Assembly (NCBI RefSeq): GCF_037975245.1
Contig: NC_092573.1
Location: 23,837,265-23,901,264, forward strand
DNA: 64,000 bases
From: Apostichopus japonicus
Lineage: Eukaryota; Echinodermata; Holothuroidea; Aspidochirotida; Stichopodidae
Direction of reading: 5' to 3'
Part shown: in pieces, positions 62,291 to 64,000 of the stretch
Position numbering within the stretch: position 1 is the first letter of the stretch
How the letters are laid out: the number at the start of each line of letters is the position of its first letter
Translations under genes and position numbers: made by a program
The notes under the pieces: model-generated
What the model was told of the DNA's origin: nothing
Database searches by the model: none
What the model saw: the letters and a program-made list of their open reading frames with translations, nothing else

Positions 62291-62707
62291 CTGATATCAG
62301 CAATTCATTTGCTGAAATCACCAATTCAATTGCTGATATTACCAATTATTTGATGATATCAACAAATATGTGATGATATCACCAATTATTTAATGATATC
62401 AGCAAATCAATTGATGATATCAGCAATTGAATTGGTTATATCAGCAAATGAATTGTTGTTATGTACATATCAATAAATGATCGATTTGCTGATATTAGCA
62501 AATGAATTGGTGATATCAGGAATTATGCGCAAATGATTAGATGATATCAGCAAATCATTTGCTGATATCAGCAAATCATTTGTTGATATCATCAAATCAT
62601 TTGCTGATTCACCAATTCAATTGCTGATATCAACAAATGGTTGAATTGCTGATATCATCAAATGAATTGGTGATATCACCAAATAATTTGTTGATATGTA
62701 CATATCA
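62291..62707. repeat. Strand-symmetric palindromic array built on TGATATCA, block 1
   Basis: The core TGATATCA recurs about every 20-22 bases (for example GATATC at 62355, 62375, 62395, 62416, 62543, 62564, 62585). Between cores lie quasi-palindromic spacers of the form GCAAATCATTTGC, CCAATTCAATTGC or TCAAATGAATTGG. By eye about 12 perfect GATATC sites occur in 417 bases. The array looks nearly the same on both strands. It matches no satellite, CRISPR or transposon I know. Confidence 0.93.
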
Positions 62708-63038
62708 GCAATTCAGTTCATCTGTGCCTAGTTGTAGCCACGAACAATCTGACCGTACCGGTACACGTACAGTGTTTGTTCAGTATATGTACACTGCTTT
62801 GGAAAATGCTGAAGGGACGTGTGAACATTCATGCTGCACTCACTCGCATTTCTGGAGTTTTACGATGTACTACTACTTCATTGGTCGAAAACAACTTAGG
62901 CTATGTACATATAATGTAGGCCGATGTACGTATGTATGCATTATGCATACAGGCTAGGCCAGTGAAAAGTGTCCTTTTTGCCGCCAACAAACTAAAGTGG
63001 GGACGCTAATCTTAAAAGCAGCGTTTTTACGGTTAAAT
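62708..63038. other. Unique spacer between the two palindromic blocks
   Basis: About 330 bases without GATATC repeats. An open frame at 62637-62957 crosses from block 1 into it and is not gene-like. It contains ACCGTACCGGTACACGTAC, itself partly palindromic. Confidence 0.6.
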
Positions 63039-63040
63039 TA

Positions 63041-63381
63041 CTGATATCAGCAATTGAATTGGTGATTGCTTATATCGTCAAATATCTCTATATCAATTGG
63101 TGATATCATCAAATAATTTGCTGATATCATCAAATGATTTGCTGATATCATGAAATCATTTATTGATATCATGAAATCATTTGCTGATAACACCAAATCA
63201 ATTGCTGATATCACAAATTAAATATGTAGAACTGCTGATATCACCAATTCATTTCCTGATATCACCAATTCAATTGCTGATATCATCAATTGATTTGATG
63301 ATATCATCGAATAATTGGTGATATCATCAAATATTTGTTTATATCATCAAATAATTGGTGATATCAGCAATTGAATTGCAA
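63041..63381. repeat. Strand-symmetric palindromic array built on TGATATCA, block 2
   Basis: The same design as block 1: GATATC at 63043, 63102, 63123, 63144, 63165, 63207, 63237, 63258, 63278, 63300, 63320 and 63360, mostly 20-22 bases apart, with CAAATGATTTG or CAATTGATTTG spacers. A few units are damaged (GATAAC, TATATC). It is followed by poly-T and a G run at about 63413-63432. Confidence 0.92.
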
Positions 63382-63810
63382 TTATTGCAACTTATCGAGT
63401 TTGTCAGAAAAGTTTTTTTTTGGGGGGGGGGGGATAAACGTATGATATGATTTAATTTGTTTTGGAATTTTGGAATTTTGTAAAGTTGGTTTTGTTTACG
63501 TGCAATTAACAGATTTCGTAATAGTCGTCTGTATAAATTTTTTTTTTTTTTTTTAACTTACATTGATTTGAGATTTCCTGAGGGGATCCAAGAATGCCGC
63601 TCTTTGGTATTAGGTTTATTATTGATACTTAGGCTATAAATGGAAAACAATATTCAGATATTGTTTCAAGAAATATTTTCGAATGAATCATATGCGAAAC
63701 TGACATCATTAAGTGATAAGATTGAGCTCCAGTCAGCTGATCCAACTGTACAAATGAATTGATTTATAATCTTTTTTAATAGTTACGTGAGGTTTTCTTT
63801 GACAATGCCA

Positions 63811-64000
63811 GGGGCGTAGCGAAGGGGTTTTTGTTGGGGGTGTGGAGAATTTGATTTGCCGACGGATCTGGAAGTGGTGACTGAAATGGGGGAGGGGTCT
63901 AAGGAGAGGGGGTGTCCCCCTCACCTTTGGCAAGTTTTTAGTTTTGAAACGTCCTTAGATGCAATCTGGTGCATATTTTAAGTCAAATTTGATTTGCCGA
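63811..64000. mobile_element. Left end of another hAT-like MITE, cut by the window end
   Basis: CAGGGGCGTAGCGAAGGGG begins near 63811, resembling the CAGGGGCGTATCC terminus at 9082. CGTCCTTAGATGCAATCTGGTGC near 63950 is related to the edge of the shared module (TTTAGATGCAACTTGCAAGG at about 46062). The right end is outside the window. Confidence 0.5.

Noticed and set aside
62637-62957. 106-aa plus-strand open frame
   Set aside because: It begins within the palindromic array and its content is not protein-like.
62291-63381. CRISPR array
   Set aside because: The context is eukaryotic, there are no constant repeats with unique spacers, and the spacers are themselves palindromic variants.

Overview
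The window looks like nuclear DNA of a marine deuterostome, most likely an echinoderm (a sea cucumber or a relative). The evidence is short exons with GT-AG introns, large AT-rich intergenic regions, many long C or G homopolymers, many non-autonomous DNA transposons, and gene families shared with vertebrates but with divergent sequence. The species cannot be fixed from the sequence alone. Genes were assembled by eye, by matching splice sites, intron phases and remembered family sequences.

Layout. 1-7.1 kb (+): the 3' part of a secreted modular gene with one LDL-receptor class A exon, one large exon resembling a zinc-peptidase family whose metal-binding residues are missing, and four ShK-type exons. 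All complete exons are phase 1-1. 7.1-11.9 kb: AT microsatellite, degenerate repeats, a nested pair of hAT-like elements and a 355-bp duplication. 11.9-17.4 kb (-): a complete six-exon fructose-1,6-bisphosphatase gene. 17.4-19.5 kb: spacer between divergent genes. 19.5-27.1 kb (+): a complete nine-exon RNF126/RNF115-type RING-H2 E3 ubiquitin ligase gene; its introns carry a MITE, a 136-bp tandem array and an antisense LINE remnant. 28.2-37 kb: intergenic, with a 2.6-kb repeat rich in TGACCT/AGGTCA. 37.0-38.6 kb (-): a two-exon ceramide-1-phosphate transfer protein (GLTP fold) gene. 43.0-48.3 kb (+): a SWEET/SLC50 sugar transporter with two possible C-termini. 48.3-53.8 kb: mostly featureless. 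53.9-55.2 kb (-): the 3' exons of an unrecognised single-pass membrane protein with a cytoplasmic tail and an ITIM-like motif. 55.3-64 kb: no gene recognised; nested MITEs, a near-perfect 48-bp hairpin, and an unusual strand-symmetric array built on the palindrome TGATATCA.

The genes do not form one pathway. FBP (gluconeogenesis) and SWEET (sugar movement) both concern sugars, but nothing in the sequence links their control. The observations most worth following are the pseudo-peptidase exon, the GATATC-centred palindromic array, the roughly 110-bp module shared by elements with different terminal repeats, the insertion whose empty site survives in a second copy in this window, and the exon-like tandem repeats in an intron of the ligase gene.
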